Positions 25,931 to 35,681 are shown, numbered from the stretch's first letter. The stretch is DNA of 64,000 nt from Latilactobacillus sakei (GCA_002953655.1 CP025839.1:1488001-1552000); one strand, 5' to 3'. Numbers and translations are program-made. The notes: generated from the letters alone by a model not told the origin.

Positions 25931-26404
25931 TTATTTAACTTCCGTAATGGTTACGTGCATGTCGCCGCCTGGTGTTTGAACGACGACTTTGTCCCCCACA
26001 TGTTTGCCAACTAGTGCTTGGGCAATTGGTGAGTCATTTGAAATCTTACCGTTAAATGGATCAGATTCTGCAGCACCGACGATTTGATAAGTTTCTTCTT
26101 CACCGTCTTCATCATCTGTGAAGCTCACTGTTTTACCAACTGCAATTTCATCAATAGCGATACTATCAACATCAATCACTTCAGCAAAACGAAGCATATT
26201 TTCAACTTCAACGATTCGTGTTTCAAGTGAGCTTTGTTCATCCTTAGCAGATTCGTATTCAGAGTTTTCTGATAAATCACCAAAACTACGTGCAATCTTA
26301 ATCCGATCGATTACTTCTGGTCGTTTAACCATTTTTAAGTTTTCAAGTTCTTTAGCTAGGCTTTCTTTACCTTCTGCAGTCATTGGGAATTTTTTTTGTG
26401 CCAT
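25931..26404 (-). CDS. greA: Transcription elongation factor GreA
   Basis: Rescues backtracked RNA polymerase by stimulating transcript cleavage in the secondary channel. The 157-residue protein has an N-terminal coiled coil (about 8-78, with the acidic tip [16 protein letters not shown] at about 40-55) and a C-terminal FKBP-like domain ending [14 protein letters not shown] use ATG 26404, 6 bases after GAGGTG; the in-frame GTG at 26413 lies inside that site. It lies 24 bp after udk on the same strand. Confidence 0.97.
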   Translation of the reverse strand: MAQKKFPMTAEGKESLAKELENLKMVKRPEVIDRIKIARSFGDLSENSEYESAKDEQSSLETRIVEVENMLRFAEVIDVDSIAIDEIAVGKTVSFTDDEDGEEETYQIVGAAESDPFNGKISNDSPIAQALVGKHVGDKVVVQTPGGDMHVTITEVK

Positions 26405-26428
26405 TGTAGTCACCTCATTATTTAATTA

Positions 26429-27064
26429 TTAATCATTCATATTTAGAATGGATTGAATCTTCGTTACCAAGAGATCAATCGCAACCCGATTATTACCGCC
26501 TTCGGGTACGATTAAATCTGCATAGCGTTTTGTGGGTTCAATAAATTCATGGAACATAGGTTTAACTGTTTTGAGATATTGCATCACAATATCGTCAAAT
26601 GAACGTCCCCGACTCTCCATATCACGACTCATTCGTCTCAATAAACGAATATCGTCATCTGTATCAACGTAAACTTTGATATCCATCAAATCGCGTAAAC
26701 GGGCATCTGCTAATACCAAAATACCTTCCAAGATAATCACATCTTGTGGTTCCACATGGACAACTTCATCTGTCCGGTTATGGATTTTATAATCATAGAC
26801 AGGTTGTTCAATTGATTGATGATTTTTCAACATCGTTGCTTGTTCAATCAACAAATCAGTATCAAATGCATCTGGATGATCATAGTTAGTTTCTTGGCGT
26901 TCTTCAAAAGAACCATCTTGATGTTTATAGTACGCATCCTGTGGTAATAACATCACCGAATGGTTTGCAAATTTTTGCGCGATTGCCTGGCTAACAGTGG
27001 TTTTGCCACTACCTGAACCACCAGTTACGCCGATAATTATGGGTGCTTTTTTTTGACTCGTCAT
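26429..27064 (-). CDS. udk: Uridine kinase
   Basis: Phosphorylates uridine and cytidine for pyrimidine salvage. The 211-residue P-loop kinase has Walker [13 protein letters not shown] (about 13-24), the substrate segment [28 protein letters not shown] (about 41-68), [23 protein letters not shown] and a C-terminal VPEGGNN. It starts at ATG 27064 behind a GGAGCG site. The mltG-udk-greA gene order is standard in lactobacilli. Confidence 0.96.
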   Translation of the reverse strand: MTSQKKAPIIIGVTGGSGSGKTTVSQAIAQKFANHSVMLLPQDAYYKHQDGSFEERQETNYDHPDAFDTDLLIEQATMLKNHQSIEQPVYDYKIHNRTDEVVHVEPQDVIILEGILVLADARLRDLMDIKVYVDTDDDIRLLRRMSRDMESRGRSFDDIVMQYLKTVKPMFHEFIEPTKRYADLIVPEGGNNRVAIDLLVTKIQSILNMND

Positions 27065-27101
27065 TAGACGCTCCTTTTTCTCAACTTCTTTTTGGACAGA
27101 C

Positions 27102-27131
27102 AGAAGTCGACCCCACTTGAGGTCGACTTCT
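27102..27131 (-). other. Stable hairpin between mltG and udk
   Basis: A perfect 11-bp stem, AGAAGTCGACC with GGTCGACTTCT, and an 8-base loop. No T run follows directly on the minus strand, so it looks like a weak terminator, processing or stability element rather than a full stop. Confidence 0.6.
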
Positions 27132-27142
27132 ATGATACATTA

Positions 27143-28294
27143 CTAATCTTCGATCGAGCTCGTTGTGTCTGTATGTTGCTCGAAAGTCTTCGAGTAATAA
27201 ACCTTACCCGTCTTCAAGTTAGCCACAAAGTAGAGATAACCTTGATCACGATCAGCTGGGTTTAAGACCGCCGTTATAGATTGTAAACTTGGCGAGTTAA
27301 ATGGTCCTGGCCCATAACCTGAGTGAACATAGAGGTTATAAGGTGAGTCGACTTTAGTATCTTTATTATAGAGATGTGTCTTATGCGTATTCAATGCGTA
27401 CATTACCGAAATATCTGATTGGATTGGCATATCAATGTCTAAACGGTTGAAGAAGACCCCCGCAATCTTTTGACGATCGCTTGCAGTAACCCCTTCACGT
27501 TCAACTAATGAGGCCAACGTTAATGTTTGTTGAACAGATAATTTCTTGTTCTTCATTGTTGCATAATATGGTTGTAAGTTTTGATCAGTTGTTTTCACCA
27601 TTTCAGTAATCAATTCTTTCAACGTGCTATCTTTATAGACTTCATACGTTGCTGGGAAGAGATAACCTTCTAAGTGATAACGAACATCCTTCTTAGCCAT
27701 CGTTGATGATAAAAGTTGTGGGTATTTCTTCTCGAGGCTTGCCAAGAACTTCTTATCTTGAACTTGCTTCATGAAAGCAGCTTTCGAGAATTTCGTCTCT
27801 TTGCCGACTGCGGTTGCAATCTGTTCGAGGGTAACCCCTTCTTTAACTAAGACCTTACCTTTAGCATCCCGTGGGCGCGTTGGGGTCCCTTCTTTTTGAA
27901 GGTTGGCAATAATCTTATCTAAGCTCATTGATTGTTTCAAAACATGATAACCTGCTTGGAAATCGGTAAAGTTATGCGTCTTCACATAATAATTAAAGAC
28001 CGATGCGTTCCGAATGAGTCGCTTATCTTGTAAGATAGCGGCAATTTCCTTGTTGGTTGATCCGTTAGGAATTTGAACCGTAATTTCTTGTTTGGCATTT
28101 GTATTATAAGGTTTCAGCGATGATTGCACAAAGCGATACCCCATAAAACCAATAATAATGACTAAGGCTATCAGGATACTGATAATCCAATAGACAATTT
28201 TATTAGCCGCTTTTTTTTCAGCCCGTCGTTCAGCGTATTGCCGTTCTTCAGCCGTTTTTTGATTAACTGGCTCCTTTTGATCAGCATTCTTCAA
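27143..28294 (-). CDS. mltG: Endolytic murein transglycosylase (YceG-like)
   Basis: Cleaves nascent peptidoglycan strands at the outer membrane face and limits glycan length. A charged cytoplasmic N-terminus (Lys/Glu/Arg-rich, about 1-35) is followed by one membrane helix (about 36-58), a LysM-like segment and the YceG catalytic domain. That domain holds the Glu-bearing motif SLVEREGVTASDRQKIAGVFFNRL and SPYNLYVHSGYGPGPFNSPS. The start is TTG 28294, with TAGGAGG 8 bases upstream; the ATG at 28327 lacks a site. It has 383 residues. Confidence 0.94.
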   Translation of the reverse strand: MKNADQKEPVNQKTAEERQYAERRAEKKAANKIVYWIISILIALVIIIGFMGYRFVQSSLKPYNTNAKQEITVQIPNGSTNKEIAAILQDKRLIRNASVFNYYVKTHNFTDFQAGYHVLKQSMSLDKIIANLQKEGTPTRPRDAKGKVLVKEGVTLEQIATAVGKETKFSKAAFMKQVQDKKFLASLEKKYPQLLSSTMAKKDVRYHLEGYLFPATYEVYKDSTLKELITEMVKTTDQNLQPYYATMKNKKLSVQQTLTLASLVEREGVTASDRQKIAGVFFNRLDIDMPIQSDISVMYALNTHKTHLYNKDTKVDSPYNLYVHSGYGPGPFNSPSLQSITAVLNPADRDQGYLYFVANLKTGKVYYSKTFEQHTDTTSSIED

Positions 28295-28379
28295 AGGATG
28301 ACCTCCTAATTGCTCTTTTAAATACAATCCTTAAAACATTATACCAAATTATTTAAAAATTGCATTAACGATTCGTAGA

Positions 28380-30800
28380 TTAACGGACTTTCGCTTGGAA
28401 AGTTGCGACTAAGTGGGCCACAACTTTTTCAAAAGCGGCGTTAACTTCTTCTTCTGTTAAAGTAGCGTCCTCATTGAGATATGTCAATGTATAAGCCATT
28501 GATTTCTCACCGGCTTCAATATGACTACCCGCATAAACGTCGAATAATGATACTGAAACAAGGTAGCGGCCGCCTTTTTCTTTAATCGCGTTGACCAAAT
28601 CAGCATTGGTGATTGCTTCAGGTACTTGCAAGGCAATATCCCGTGTCACTTCTGGGAACTTAGGCGCTGGTTTAGCAATGATTGTTTGCCGTTGTAATTC
28701 TAAAATTTTAGCCAAATCTAATTCAAAAATATAAGTTTCTTTTAAATGTGTGGCTTTCGCAATTTTAGGATGAATTTGGCCCACAATCCCGACGAAGGTT
28801 TCACCGACATAAATAGCGGCAGTCCGACCTGGATGCATTTCTGGATAAGCATCAGTTGCTTGGTAGGCCACTGCTGCTTGCAAGTTATAGCTAGCCATCA
28901 AGGTATCAACGACACCCTTGATGGTATAGAAATCAACGGGTGCTGCCGCTTCTTGCCATGATTTCACTTGACGATTACCGCTCATTAAACCAGCAACGTA
29001 TTCGACTTCATTGGGACGCACTTGATCAGCGTGTTGTAAAAAGACCCGGCCTTGTTCGTACAATGCTAAGTCCGTTTGTTTCCGTGCCACGTTGTAGGCC
29101 GCATCATCAAGTAGGCCAGTAACGAGATTCATCCGTAAATAAGCATGATCTTGGGTCATTGGCCAATCAAGAACGGTTGCTGTTTGTTTAGCAGCCAAGG
29201 TAAATTGACCCGCTTTTTCTTCGGTTGTCAAAGCATAGCTAATCGCTTGCGTTAACCCAGCACCTTCAAGTGTATGCCGTGTTCGGCGAAGCGCCTTTTG
29301 TTCGGTTGTCAAAGCACCAGTTGTCATGTCACCAGTTGGCAAGGTACTTGGTAAATTATCGTAACCGTATAAACGCGCGATTTCTTCAATGACGTCTGCT
29401 TGGATTTCAATATCCCAACGACGGGCAGGAATTGTCACCGTCAATTGGTCAGCATTATTAGCCACTTCAAAACCAAACCGTTCAAGTAAATCAATCATCG
29501 TTTGAACACTCATGTCAGTGCCTAATACACGGTTGACCCGTGCTGAATCGAGTTGAATCACTTTAGGTTGTGGGGCCAAGTTTGTTGGGCTCACGACCCC
29601 CGCAGTCACTTGACCAGCACCTAATTCAGCCATCATAGCGGCAGCGGCATCTAAAGCCACTTGAACGTCAGCGACATTCACACCTTTTTCAAAACGTGAT
29701 GAGGCATCTGAACGTAAGTTATGGCGTTGCGCCGTCTTGCGAACCGCGGTTGGGGCAAAAATAGCAGCTTCGATAATCACATTTTTAGTATTAGCCGTAA
29801 TTTCTGAATTGAAACCACCCATGACCCCCGCTAATGCGATTGGTTGGTTACCATCTGTGATGACAATATCTTCATTGGTTAAATCATGTTCTGCTTCATC
29901 AAGGGTCGTTAATTTTTCACCTGTTTTAGCTAAACGAACTTCAATTTGCTTATGATCGCCAGTTAAAGTATCGGCATCAAAAGCGTGTAATGGTTGACCA
30001 TACGTTAGCATCATGTAGTTTGTCACATCAACAAGGTTATTGATGGGGCGAATACCAGCATTCCAAAGACGAGTTTGTAACCACAATGGACTTGGTTGGA
30101 CCGTCACGTTTTGTAACATCCGGAGGTGATAACTAGGCGCTAACTGTTCATCAGCCACTTGTGCACTGAGTTGATCTTTTGTTTGAACATCACTTTCTGA
30201 AATAGCTACGTCTTCAAAATGAGGTGTCAATGATTCAATCGCTGCTACTTCATGAGCCACCCCGTGAATTCCAAGCGCATCGGCTCGGTTAGCCGTTAAA
30301 TCAAGATCGATAATGTAATCAGTCATCCCAAGTGCTTCATAAACGTCAGTCCCCGGTGCAATTGCTTCTGGGAAAACAAAGATCCCATCGACATATTCTT
30401 TAGGCACAACGCTATCGGCAAAACCAATTTCTTGTAGGCCACAGATCATGCCCATTGAAACAACGCCGCGCATCTTGCCTTTTTTAATCTTCACGTTATC
30501 TGCAATTCGTGAGTTAGGTAAGGCCACAATCACATATTGCCCAGCGGCCACATTAGGCGCACCACAGACAATTTGGAAGGGCTCTTCTTCACCAACATCA
30601 ACTTCACAAACATGTAAATGATCTGAATCAGGATGTGGTTCGCAACTTAAAACGTGTCCCACAACAATTTTTTTCAAGCCCGCACTCATTTGCGCAACAT
30701 CTGCGACTTCAATCCCTGTCCGGGTAATTTTTTCTGCGAGTGCTTCTGGCGCTGTTGTTAAATCTAAATAGTCTTTTAACCAGTTATAAGATACTTTCAT
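28380..30800 (-). CDS. pheT: Phenylalanyl-tRNA synthetase beta subunit
   Basis: The large subunit of the alpha2-beta2 PheRS. In 806 residues it has an EMAP-like tRNA-binding domain (about 40-150, GHVLSCEPHPDSDHLHVCEVD), the B3/B4 editing domain, B5 (PARRWDIEIQADVIEEIARLYGYDNLPST) and a C-terminal anticodon-binding FDX-ACB domain (about 712-806). It begins 3 bp after pheS and is controlled by the same T-box leader. Nothing is missing. Confidence 0.98.
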   Translation of the reverse strand: MKVSYNWLKDYLDLTTAPEALAEKITRTGIEVADVAQMSAGLKKIVVGHVLSCEPHPDSDHLHVCEVDVGEEEPFQIVCGAPNVAAGQYVIVALPNSRIADNVKIKKGKMRGVVSMGMICGLQEIGFADSVVPKEYVDGIFVFPEAIAPGTDVYEALGMTDYIIDLDLTANRADALGIHGVAHEVAAIESLTPHFEDVAISESDVQTKDQLSAQVADEQLAPSYHLRMLQNVTVQPSPLWLQTRLWNAGIRPINNLVDVTNYMMLTYGQPLHAFDADTLTGDHKQIEVRLAKTGEKLTTLDEAEHDLTNEDIVITDGNQPIALAGVMGGFNSEITANTKNVIIEAAIFAPTAVRKTAQRHNLRSDASSRFEKGVNVADVQVALDAAAAMMAELGAGQVTAGVVSPTNLAPQPKVIQLDSARVNRVLGTDMSVQTMIDLLERFGFEVANNADQLTVTIPARRWDIEIQADVIEEIARLYGYDNLPSTLPTGDMTTGALTTEQKALRRTRHTLEGAGLTQAISYALTTEEKAGQFTLAAKQTATVLDWPMTQDHAYLRMNLVTGLLDDAAYNVARKQTDLALYEQGRVFLQHADQVRPNEVEYVAGLMSGNRQVKSWQEAAAPVDFYTIKGVVDTLMASYNLQAAVAYQATDAYPEMHPGRTAAIYVGETFVGIVGQIHPKIAKATHLKETYIFELDLAKILELQRQTIIAKPAPKFPEVTRDIALQVPEAITNADLVNAIKEKGGRYLVSVSLFDVYAGSHIEAGEKSMAYTLTYLNEDATLTEEEVNAAFEKVVAHLVATFQAKVR

Positions 30801-30803
30801 TGC

Positions 30804-31850
30804 TTAAACCTCCTGTGTGAATTGATTTAAGAATCGGACATCGTTTAAATAGAAGTTCCGAATATCATCCACACCATATTTCAACATTGCAAACCGATCG
30901 ATTCCAAGTCCAAAAGCAAAACCACCGTAAACTTCTGGATCAACACCGCCGGCTTTTAAAACGTTTGGATGCGTCATCCCTGCACCCAAGACTTCAATCC
31001 AACCAGTTTGTTTGCAGACACTGCAGCCTTCGCCATTACAACGGAAACATGAGATATCGACTTCGACAGAAGGTTCCGTGAATGGGAAGTAACTTGGCCG
31101 GAAACGTAAATCACGATCTTCACCAAAAATATGGTGGATTGTGTATTCTAAGGTCCCTTTTAAGTCAGCCATCGTAATGTTCTTATCAATCACTTGGCCT
31201 TCCATTTGGTAGAATTGATGTGAATGCGTGGCGTCATCGGTATCACGACGGTAAACACGACCGGGGCTAATCATCTTGATGGGGCCATTAGCAAAGTCGT
31301 GGCTTTCAAGATCGCGTGCTTCGTTAGGTGACATATGGGTCCGCATCAACGTGTCTTTTGTGATGTAGAAGGTATCTTGCATATCCCGTGCCGGATGATC
31401 AGCAGGCATGTTTAACATTTCAAAGTTGTGTTTTTCATCTTCCACTTCAAACCCGGCAACGACTTGATAGCCCATCCCGATGAATAAATCTTCTAAATCA
31501 TCAATCACTTGGGTTAAAACATGCGGTGTGCCCTTTTTAACAGGTTGTCCTGGTAAAGTGACGTCGATTGTTTCGTGCGCTAATTGAGCAGCTTCTTTTT
31601 TAGCTTCTAATTCTGCTTTGCGCGCTTCAATTGCTTGGGCTAAATCACTCTTAATTTCGTTAGCAAAAGCCCCTACTTTAGGCCGTTCTTCGTTACTTAA
31701 GTCCCGCATACCACGCAAGACCTCCGTAATTGGCCCTTTCTTGCCAAGTACTTCTACTCGAATCTGATTCAATGCATCTAAATCAACAACTTTTTGGATA
31801 TCTTGCAAACTCTTTTGTTGCAAGTGTTCCAACTGTTCCTTCAATGACAT
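30804..31850 (-). CDS. pheS: Phenylalanyl-tRNA synthetase alpha subunit
   Basis: The catalytic subunit of PheRS, 348 residues. An N-terminal coiled coil (about 1-85) binds tRNA. The class II core contains motif 2 ([24 protein letters not shown]) and motif 3 ([17 protein letters not shown]). A Cys-rich insertion, [21 protein letters not shown], is the usual bacterial form. The ribosome site AAGGAGGAAA precedes ATG 31850, directly after the T-box terminator. Confidence 0.98.
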   Translation of the reverse strand: MSLKEQLEHLQQKSLQDIQKVVDLDALNQIRVEVLGKKGPITEVLRGMRDLSNEERPKVGAFANEIKSDLAQAIEARKAELEAKKEAAQLAHETIDVTLPGQPVKKGTPHVLTQVIDDLEDLFIGMGYQVVAGFEVEDEKHNFEMLNMPADHPARDMQDTFYITKDTLMRTHMSPNEARDLESHDFANGPIKMISPGRVYRRDTDDATHSHQFYQMEGQVIDKNITMADLKGTLEYTIHHIFGEDRDLRFRPSYFPFTEPSVEVDISCFRCNGEGCSVCKQTGWIEVLGAGMTHPNVLKAGGVDPEVYGGFAFGLGIDRFAMLKYGVDDIRNFYLNDVRFLNQFTQEV

Positions 31851-31876
31851 TTGATTTCCTCCTTATTTTTGCCAAC

Positions 31877-32090
31877 AAAAAAAGCCCCGTCCTCAAAAGG
31901 GACGAAGCTTCGCGGTACCACCCTAGTTTATGACCTAGTCATACACTCAAGTTTGCATAACGGGCAATACCGGACTCAACGGTCAACTCTGAAAGTGAAC
32001 TTCACCTAAACTCAACTGAATAACTTACAGTCTATGATTATTCTCCCTGAAAGTTGGTTGTTAGGTTACTCTTTTTCATCTTTGTCTATA
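31877..32090 (-). promoter_or_regulatory. T-box leader (tRNA-Phe sensing) for pheST
   Basis: The conserved antiterminator sequence GGGTGGTACCGCG lies at 31923-31911, followed by a terminator (31908-31877) with a GC-rich stem and seven T. In stem I the specifier UUC at 31999-31997, followed by A, is a phenylalanine codon. Uncharged tRNA-Phe would switch on pheST. A candidate promoter TTGAAT-17-TTATAG lies just upstream, inside the end of the HxlR intergenic gap. Confidence 0.93.
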
Positions 32091-32125
32091 AACTTTATTT
32101 TAGCGTAAATTCAATGATTAAGCAA

Positions 32126-32482
32126 CTAGTCGTTCGTATCGCACCATTGGTCAGACCAATTATGGACCGCATCCATAACAGGTGCTAGCGATTCGCCTTT
32201 TTCAGTTAGTTGATATTCAATCAACGATGAATCAGCACTCGTTATGCGAGCAACGATGCCCGCTTGCTCTAATTCTTTCAAGCGTTCAACTAACACACGA
32301 TCACTGCACTTGGGCACACTATGAACCAAATGCTTGAAGCGCTGTGCGCCCCCTTCTAATAATACATCAATGATCAGACCATTCCACTTCTTGCCTAAAA
32401 TTGAGAATGTTTTTTCAAATTTAGGACAGAGTTGGAAGGTCTCTTGACAGTCAGAATTAGCATTTTCTTTTACAATACTCAT
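32126..32482 (-). CDS. HxlR family transcriptional regulator
   Basis: A 118-residue winged-helix protein. The early Cys (CPKFEKTFSILGKKW, about 18-32) and the sequence LVERLKELEQAGIVAR are typical of HxlR/YodB regulators, several of which sense quinones or aldehydes through that Cys. No obvious target is adjacent: the neighbours are an HD hydrolase and pheST, so it may act elsewhere. Two ATGs are adjacent (32485 and 32482); the second is better spaced from GAGGTGA. Confidence 0.9.
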   Translation of the reverse strand: MSIVKENANSDCQETFQLCPKFEKTFSILGKKWNGLIIDVLLEGGAQRFKHLVHSVPKCSDRVLVERLKELEQAGIVARITSADSSLIEYQLTEKGESLAPVMDAVHNWSDQWCDTND

Positions 32483-32520
32483 CATTACTCACCTCACACT
32501 TATTATTAATAAGTGTACTC

Positions 32521-32545
32521 AAAAAGGTTGCAAAAAGCAACCTTG
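32521..32545 (-). terminator. Terminator after the HD-domain gene
   Basis: Perfect 8-bp stem AAGGTTGC with GCAACCTT, a 5-base loop and a short T run on the minus strand. Confidence 0.75.
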
Positions 32546-32561
32546 AGGATTGGGGCATCTT

Positions 32562-33074
32562 TTATTTGTTGGTTTGTGTGGCCGCTGATTGATGGCGTAC
32601 TTTTTGTTTGAATTTTGACCACAGTGGCGAACAAAATTCAGTAATCGCACAATAATCATCAACTAATGAAACGATATAACTCTCACGATATTTAGGATGG
32701 CTGACAGTTGCGCCCCACATATGTTTAACAATAATATCTTTTTCCATTGGTGACAATTCAGTTAACTTCTCAGCGTTCCGAAGAGCAATCCGTGGGTGCA
32801 CATAAGCATGGGTCCCCAGATCAAACTTCGTATCGCGCCAATCGTAATAGAACAAATCATGTAATAAGCCTGCGCGGGCAACTGAGCGGACGTTAAGATG
32901 CCATTTCTTGGCAAGCTCGTAGCTTCGATAAGAAACACTGAGTGAATGTTCTAAACGATCCGAATGATGATGCTGTGTGTAATTTGCTAATTTTTGAACT
33001 TCTTCTTTTTCTAACAAATCGGCGATCAGTGCCATATAATCTGCATCTTGATACCACTTAGCTGTTGCGTTCAT
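32562..33074 (-). CDS. HD domain phosphohydrolase
   Basis: A 170-residue soluble protein. The metal-binding HD pattern is visible: His in HSLSVSYRSYELAKKW, then GLLHDLFYYD (about 68-77) and a late HMWG/D arrangement. The family hydrolyses phosphate esters, often of nucleotides; the substrate is unknown. It is close in size to the uncharacterised HD proteins of lactobacilli next to TrmH-type methyltransferases. It starts at ATG 33074 and has its own terminator. Confidence 0.88.
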   Translation of the reverse strand: MNATAKWYQDADYMALIADLLEKEEVQKLANYTQHHHSDRLEHSLSVSYRSYELAKKWHLNVRSVARAGLLHDLFYYDWRDTKFDLGTHAYVHPRIALRNAEKLTELSPMEKDIIVKHMWGATVSHPKYRESYIVSLVDDYCAITEFCSPLWSKFKQKVRHQSAATQTNK

Positions 33075-33193
33075 TCAAAGACTCCTGACTGATTTAAATT
33101 CAAATTCAAATTCTGCCACAAGAATAACAGCTTTTTGATTAAAAAAGAAGTCATTTGCTTCAAAAAAAACGCTTCATTAAGAAAACTTAAGAA

Positions 33194-33955
33194 TTAGCCT
33201 TCAATCAATTTAAACATTAAAATCCCGGCAGCAACTGCAACGTTTAATGATTCTGCATTCCCAGGAATTGGAATGTAAAGGTTTTGGGTCGTAGCTGCTA
33301 AGACATCTTTGGCAACACCGTTTCCTTCATTACCTAAAATCAAAGCCATATCGGCGGTCTTAGGCACATCTTGATAACTGATGGCTTCGGGGTTTAATTC
33401 TGTTCCATATACCGGTACGTCTTGTGAGTTGAATTTCTTCATCCAGTCCATTAAGTTACCTTGATAGATTGGTAAATGGAAGTGACTGCCTTGCATTGAC
33501 CGCAATAATTTAGGATTGTATAGATCAACACTCCCATTCCCTAAAACCACACCGGCAAAGCCAGCAGCATCTGCAGTCCGAATCATCGTGCCGATATTAC
33601 CAGGATCTTGAACGGCGTCTAATAATAAGTAACGACCCGTTAATTTTTCAGGCATTGGTGTTTCTGACATTTCAACAACGGCAAAAATCCCTTGTGGCGC
33701 TTTTGTTTCGCTAAGGTGTTGGGCTACTTCCGGTGCGATTTCAAAAGTATCATCATATAAACCACGTAAGGCGCGTTCATCAACGTATTTTTCGGTGGCA
33801 AAGACTTGGCGAATCACTGCTTTATTTTGGATGGCTTCTTGCACTAAATGCCAGCCTTCTAATAAATAAGTATTTTCTTTACGTTGGTTTTTCTTGACGG
33901 TTAATTTCTTAGCCGCTTTAATCTTAGTATTTTGGTTCGATTGAATGTATTCCAT
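33194..33955 (-). CDS. TrmH/SpoU family RNA 2'-O-methyltransferase
   Basis: A SPOUT-class enzyme that 2'-O-methylates rRNA or tRNA with S-adenosylmethionine. In 253 residues, a substrate-binding N-terminal domain (about 1-95) precedes the trefoil-knot domain. The motifs are DPGNIGTMIRTADAAGF, MALILGNEGNGV and IPIPGNAESLNVAVAAGILMF. It belongs to the TsnR/RlmB-like branch and the exact nucleotide cannot be assigned. It is upstream of and divergent from acylphosphatase, an arrangement common in Lactobacillales. Confidence 0.93.
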   Translation of the reverse strand: MEYIQSNQNTKIKAAKKLTVKKNQRKENTYLLEGWHLVQEAIQNKAVIRQVFATEKYVDERALRGLYDDTFEIAPEVAQHLSETKAPQGIFAVVEMSETPMPEKLTGRYLLLDAVQDPGNIGTMIRTADAAGFAGVVLGNGSVDLYNPKLLRSMQGSHFHLPIYQGNLMDWMKKFNSQDVPVYGTELNPEAISYQDVPKTADMALILGNEGNGVAKDVLAATTQNLYIPIPGNAESLNVAVAAGILMFKLIEG

Positions 33956-34084
33956 GTTGTGCTCCAGTCTATTTAGTACTTTCTATTATACGCGACTTGG
34001 CCTGTAAATTCTATGGGGCCAACGCCTTGCTTTTTAATCGCCAAATCACCGCCAAGCGATTACAATGGACTAGAGGTGATTAAT

Positions 34085-34363
34085 ATGCAAAAAGCAGTCC
34101 AATTAGATGTATTTGGCCGGGTTCAAGGTGTCGGCTTCCGCTGGACAACTAAACTGGTGGCCGATCGATTAGGGATTACTGGCACCGTCTCTAACCAACC
34201 CGATGGTTCTGTCAAAATTATCGCAATGGGCCCCGATGCCATTTTGGAACAGTTCATTGGCGCCGTTAAAGCGTCTCCGACCCCTAGTGGGCGCGTTGAT
34301 CGTGTTGTTCAAACACCCTTGCAAGATGTGTCAGCGTGTCATAAATTTTCAGTTGTCGGTTGA
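34085..34363 (+). CDS. acyP: Acylphosphatase
   Basis: Hydrolyses acyl phosphates such as acetyl phosphate. The 92-residue protein has the catalytic Arg19 in VQGVGFRW and the conserved Asn in GTVSNQPDGSV, both required for activity. The start is ATG 34085, with GAGGTGA 8 bases upstream; the open frame extends earlier without a site. It is followed 62 bp later by yidC. Confidence 0.95.
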   Translation: MQKAVQLDVFGRVQGVGFRWTTKLVADRLGITGTVSNQPDGSVKIIAMGPDAILEQFIGAVKASPTPSGRVDRVVQTPLQDVSACHKFSVVG

Positions 34364-34425
34364 AAAACGTTGCCCCTTACAGTATAGTTACACTTATTGA
34401 AACTTATCTTGAAAGGGCTAAATTT

Positions 34426-35415
34426 ATGAAAAATTCAAAACGCTTCGCAACACTTGCGATGCTAGCAATGACCGTTACATTATTTCTATCCGGCTGTATG
34501 CCACAAAAAATGAGTAGCCATCCTAAAGTCCCAACTGGCTTCATCTATGGTTCATCCTATAAATACATCGCCGTCCCATTACAACATATTATGGAACGCA
34601 TCGCTGATTTCTTCGGCGGCATCAATGGTTACGGCTGGGCGATCATCATCATCACCTTCGTGGTGCGGATGATTTTACTCCCATTAATGCTTAACCAATC
34701 AAATAAAATGACTGCGCAACAAGAAAAAACGCGTCGTTTGAAACCACAATTAGATATCGTTCAAGCACAACAAAAGGTTGCCACAACACCTGAAGAAAAA
34801 GCCGAATTAAGCCAATTAATGATGAAGGTTTATAAGGAAAATGATTCAAGTATGATGCCTAGCCTTGGCTGTTTAACCTTATTAATTCAATTACCAATCT
34901 TCTCTGGTTTATACCAAGCGATTCAATACTCACCCGAAATTTCAAGTAGTCATTTCTTCGGGATTGGCTTAGGTCAACCCAATATCATTATCACCATTAT
35001 TGCGACCCTCTTTTACGTTGGTCAAAGCGCCCTCTCACTAGTTGGGATGCCCGCTGAACAAAAGAAACAAATGCAAACAACCGTCCTTATGAGTCCTGCG
35101 ATTACATTCTTCATTTCGTTATTCGCACCAGCTGGGTTAGCACTTTACTTCCTTGCCGGCGGGATGATTATGATTATTCAACAAATGATCACAACCTTCA
35201 TCATCATGCCCCGTGTTAAAAAACGTATTGATCAAGAAATCAAAGAAAAACCAATCGTCACAGTCGTCACAAAAGACATGTTCACCAAAAAAGCAGCTGC
35301 TAAAGCAACTGAAACACCTGTAACACCAGAAACCACGCACACCAATAAGGCAACGACGCCTTCTGAAACAGGCAAACGTAACTCAGGCAAACAACGCCAC
35401 AAACCACAAGCATAA
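34426..35415 (+). CDS. yidC: Membrane protein insertase YidC2 (OxaA-type lipoprotein)
   Basis: Inserts proteins into the cytoplasmic membrane with or without Sec. In 329 residues it has a lipoprotein signal with lipobox LSGC (Cys24) and five membrane segments of the 60KD_IMP domain (about 60-270), including GYGWAIIIITFVVRMILLPL and a hydrophilic groove. A long Lys/Thr-rich C-terminal tail binds ribosomes, which marks the YidC2 class. ATG 34426 follows GAAAGGG. Together with rnpA-linked YidC1 elsewhere, Firmicutes usually carry two copies. Confidence 0.95.
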   Translation: MKNSKRFATLAMLAMTVTLFLSGCMPQKMSSHPKVPTGFIYGSSYKYIAVPLQHIMERIADFFGGINGYGWAIIIITFVVRMILLPLMLNQSNKMTAQQEKTRRLKPQLDIVQAQQKVATTPEEKAELSQLMMKVYKENDSSMMPSLGCLTLLIQLPIFSGLYQAIQYSPEISSSHFFGIGLGQPNIIITIIATLFYVGQSALSLVGMPAEQKKQMQTTVLMSPAITFFISLFAPAGLALYFLAGGMIMIIQQMITTFIIMPRVKKRIDQEIKEKPIVTVVTKDMFTKKAAAKATETPVTPETTHTNKATTPSETGKRNSGKQRHKPQA

Positions 35416-35426
35416 TTAGAAATACT

Positions 35427-35469
35427 AAAAGAGGCTCAGACAAAATAATTTTGTCTGAGCCTCTTTTTG
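35427..35469. terminator. Terminator hairpin, GGACAAA-core family
   Basis: A perfect stem of about 19 bp, AAAGAGGCTCAGACAAAAT with its complement, and T runs on both sides. It ends yidC and, after the repeat elements, the two-component operon. Confidence 0.92.
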
Positions 35470-35490
35470 ATATCCGAATATTGATGGTTT

Positions 35491-35608
35491 AAACGTGCTT
35501 TTGTCAGTAACTTTCTGTGCTTTGCTAAACTTATCAAACCGGTGATTTTATCACCAATTCGCCAAGTTCTGCAAGTGCTCAAAAGCTAACCACTGACAAC
35601 ACACTCTT
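35491..35608 (+). repeat. Palindromic 3'-UTR element, kinase copy 1
   Basis: A full unit with outer arms GTCAGT and ACTGAC and centre GGTGAT and ATCACC. The blocks CTTTCTGTGCTTTGCTA and GTGCTCAAAAG are conserved. It is the near-twin of the inverted copy at 25678-25794. Confidence 0.88.
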
Positions 35609-35614
35609 TTTGTT

Positions 35615-35678
35615 AATCGTGCTTTTTCGGGCATATTGTTGCAGTTAGCTACAAAATAACCGCCTGAAACGCACTCTT
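35615..35678 (+). repeat. Palindromic 3'-UTR element, kinase copy 2 (shortened)
   Basis: A 64-bp version with both termini and outer arms TTTCGGGC and GCCTGAAA (one G-U pair), with the centre deleted. It ends four bases from the kinase stop codon. Confidence 0.7.
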
Positions 35679-35681
35679 TTT

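Noticed and set aside
27102-27131. Full intrinsic terminator between mltG and udk
   Set aside because: No T run directly after the stem on the minus strand.
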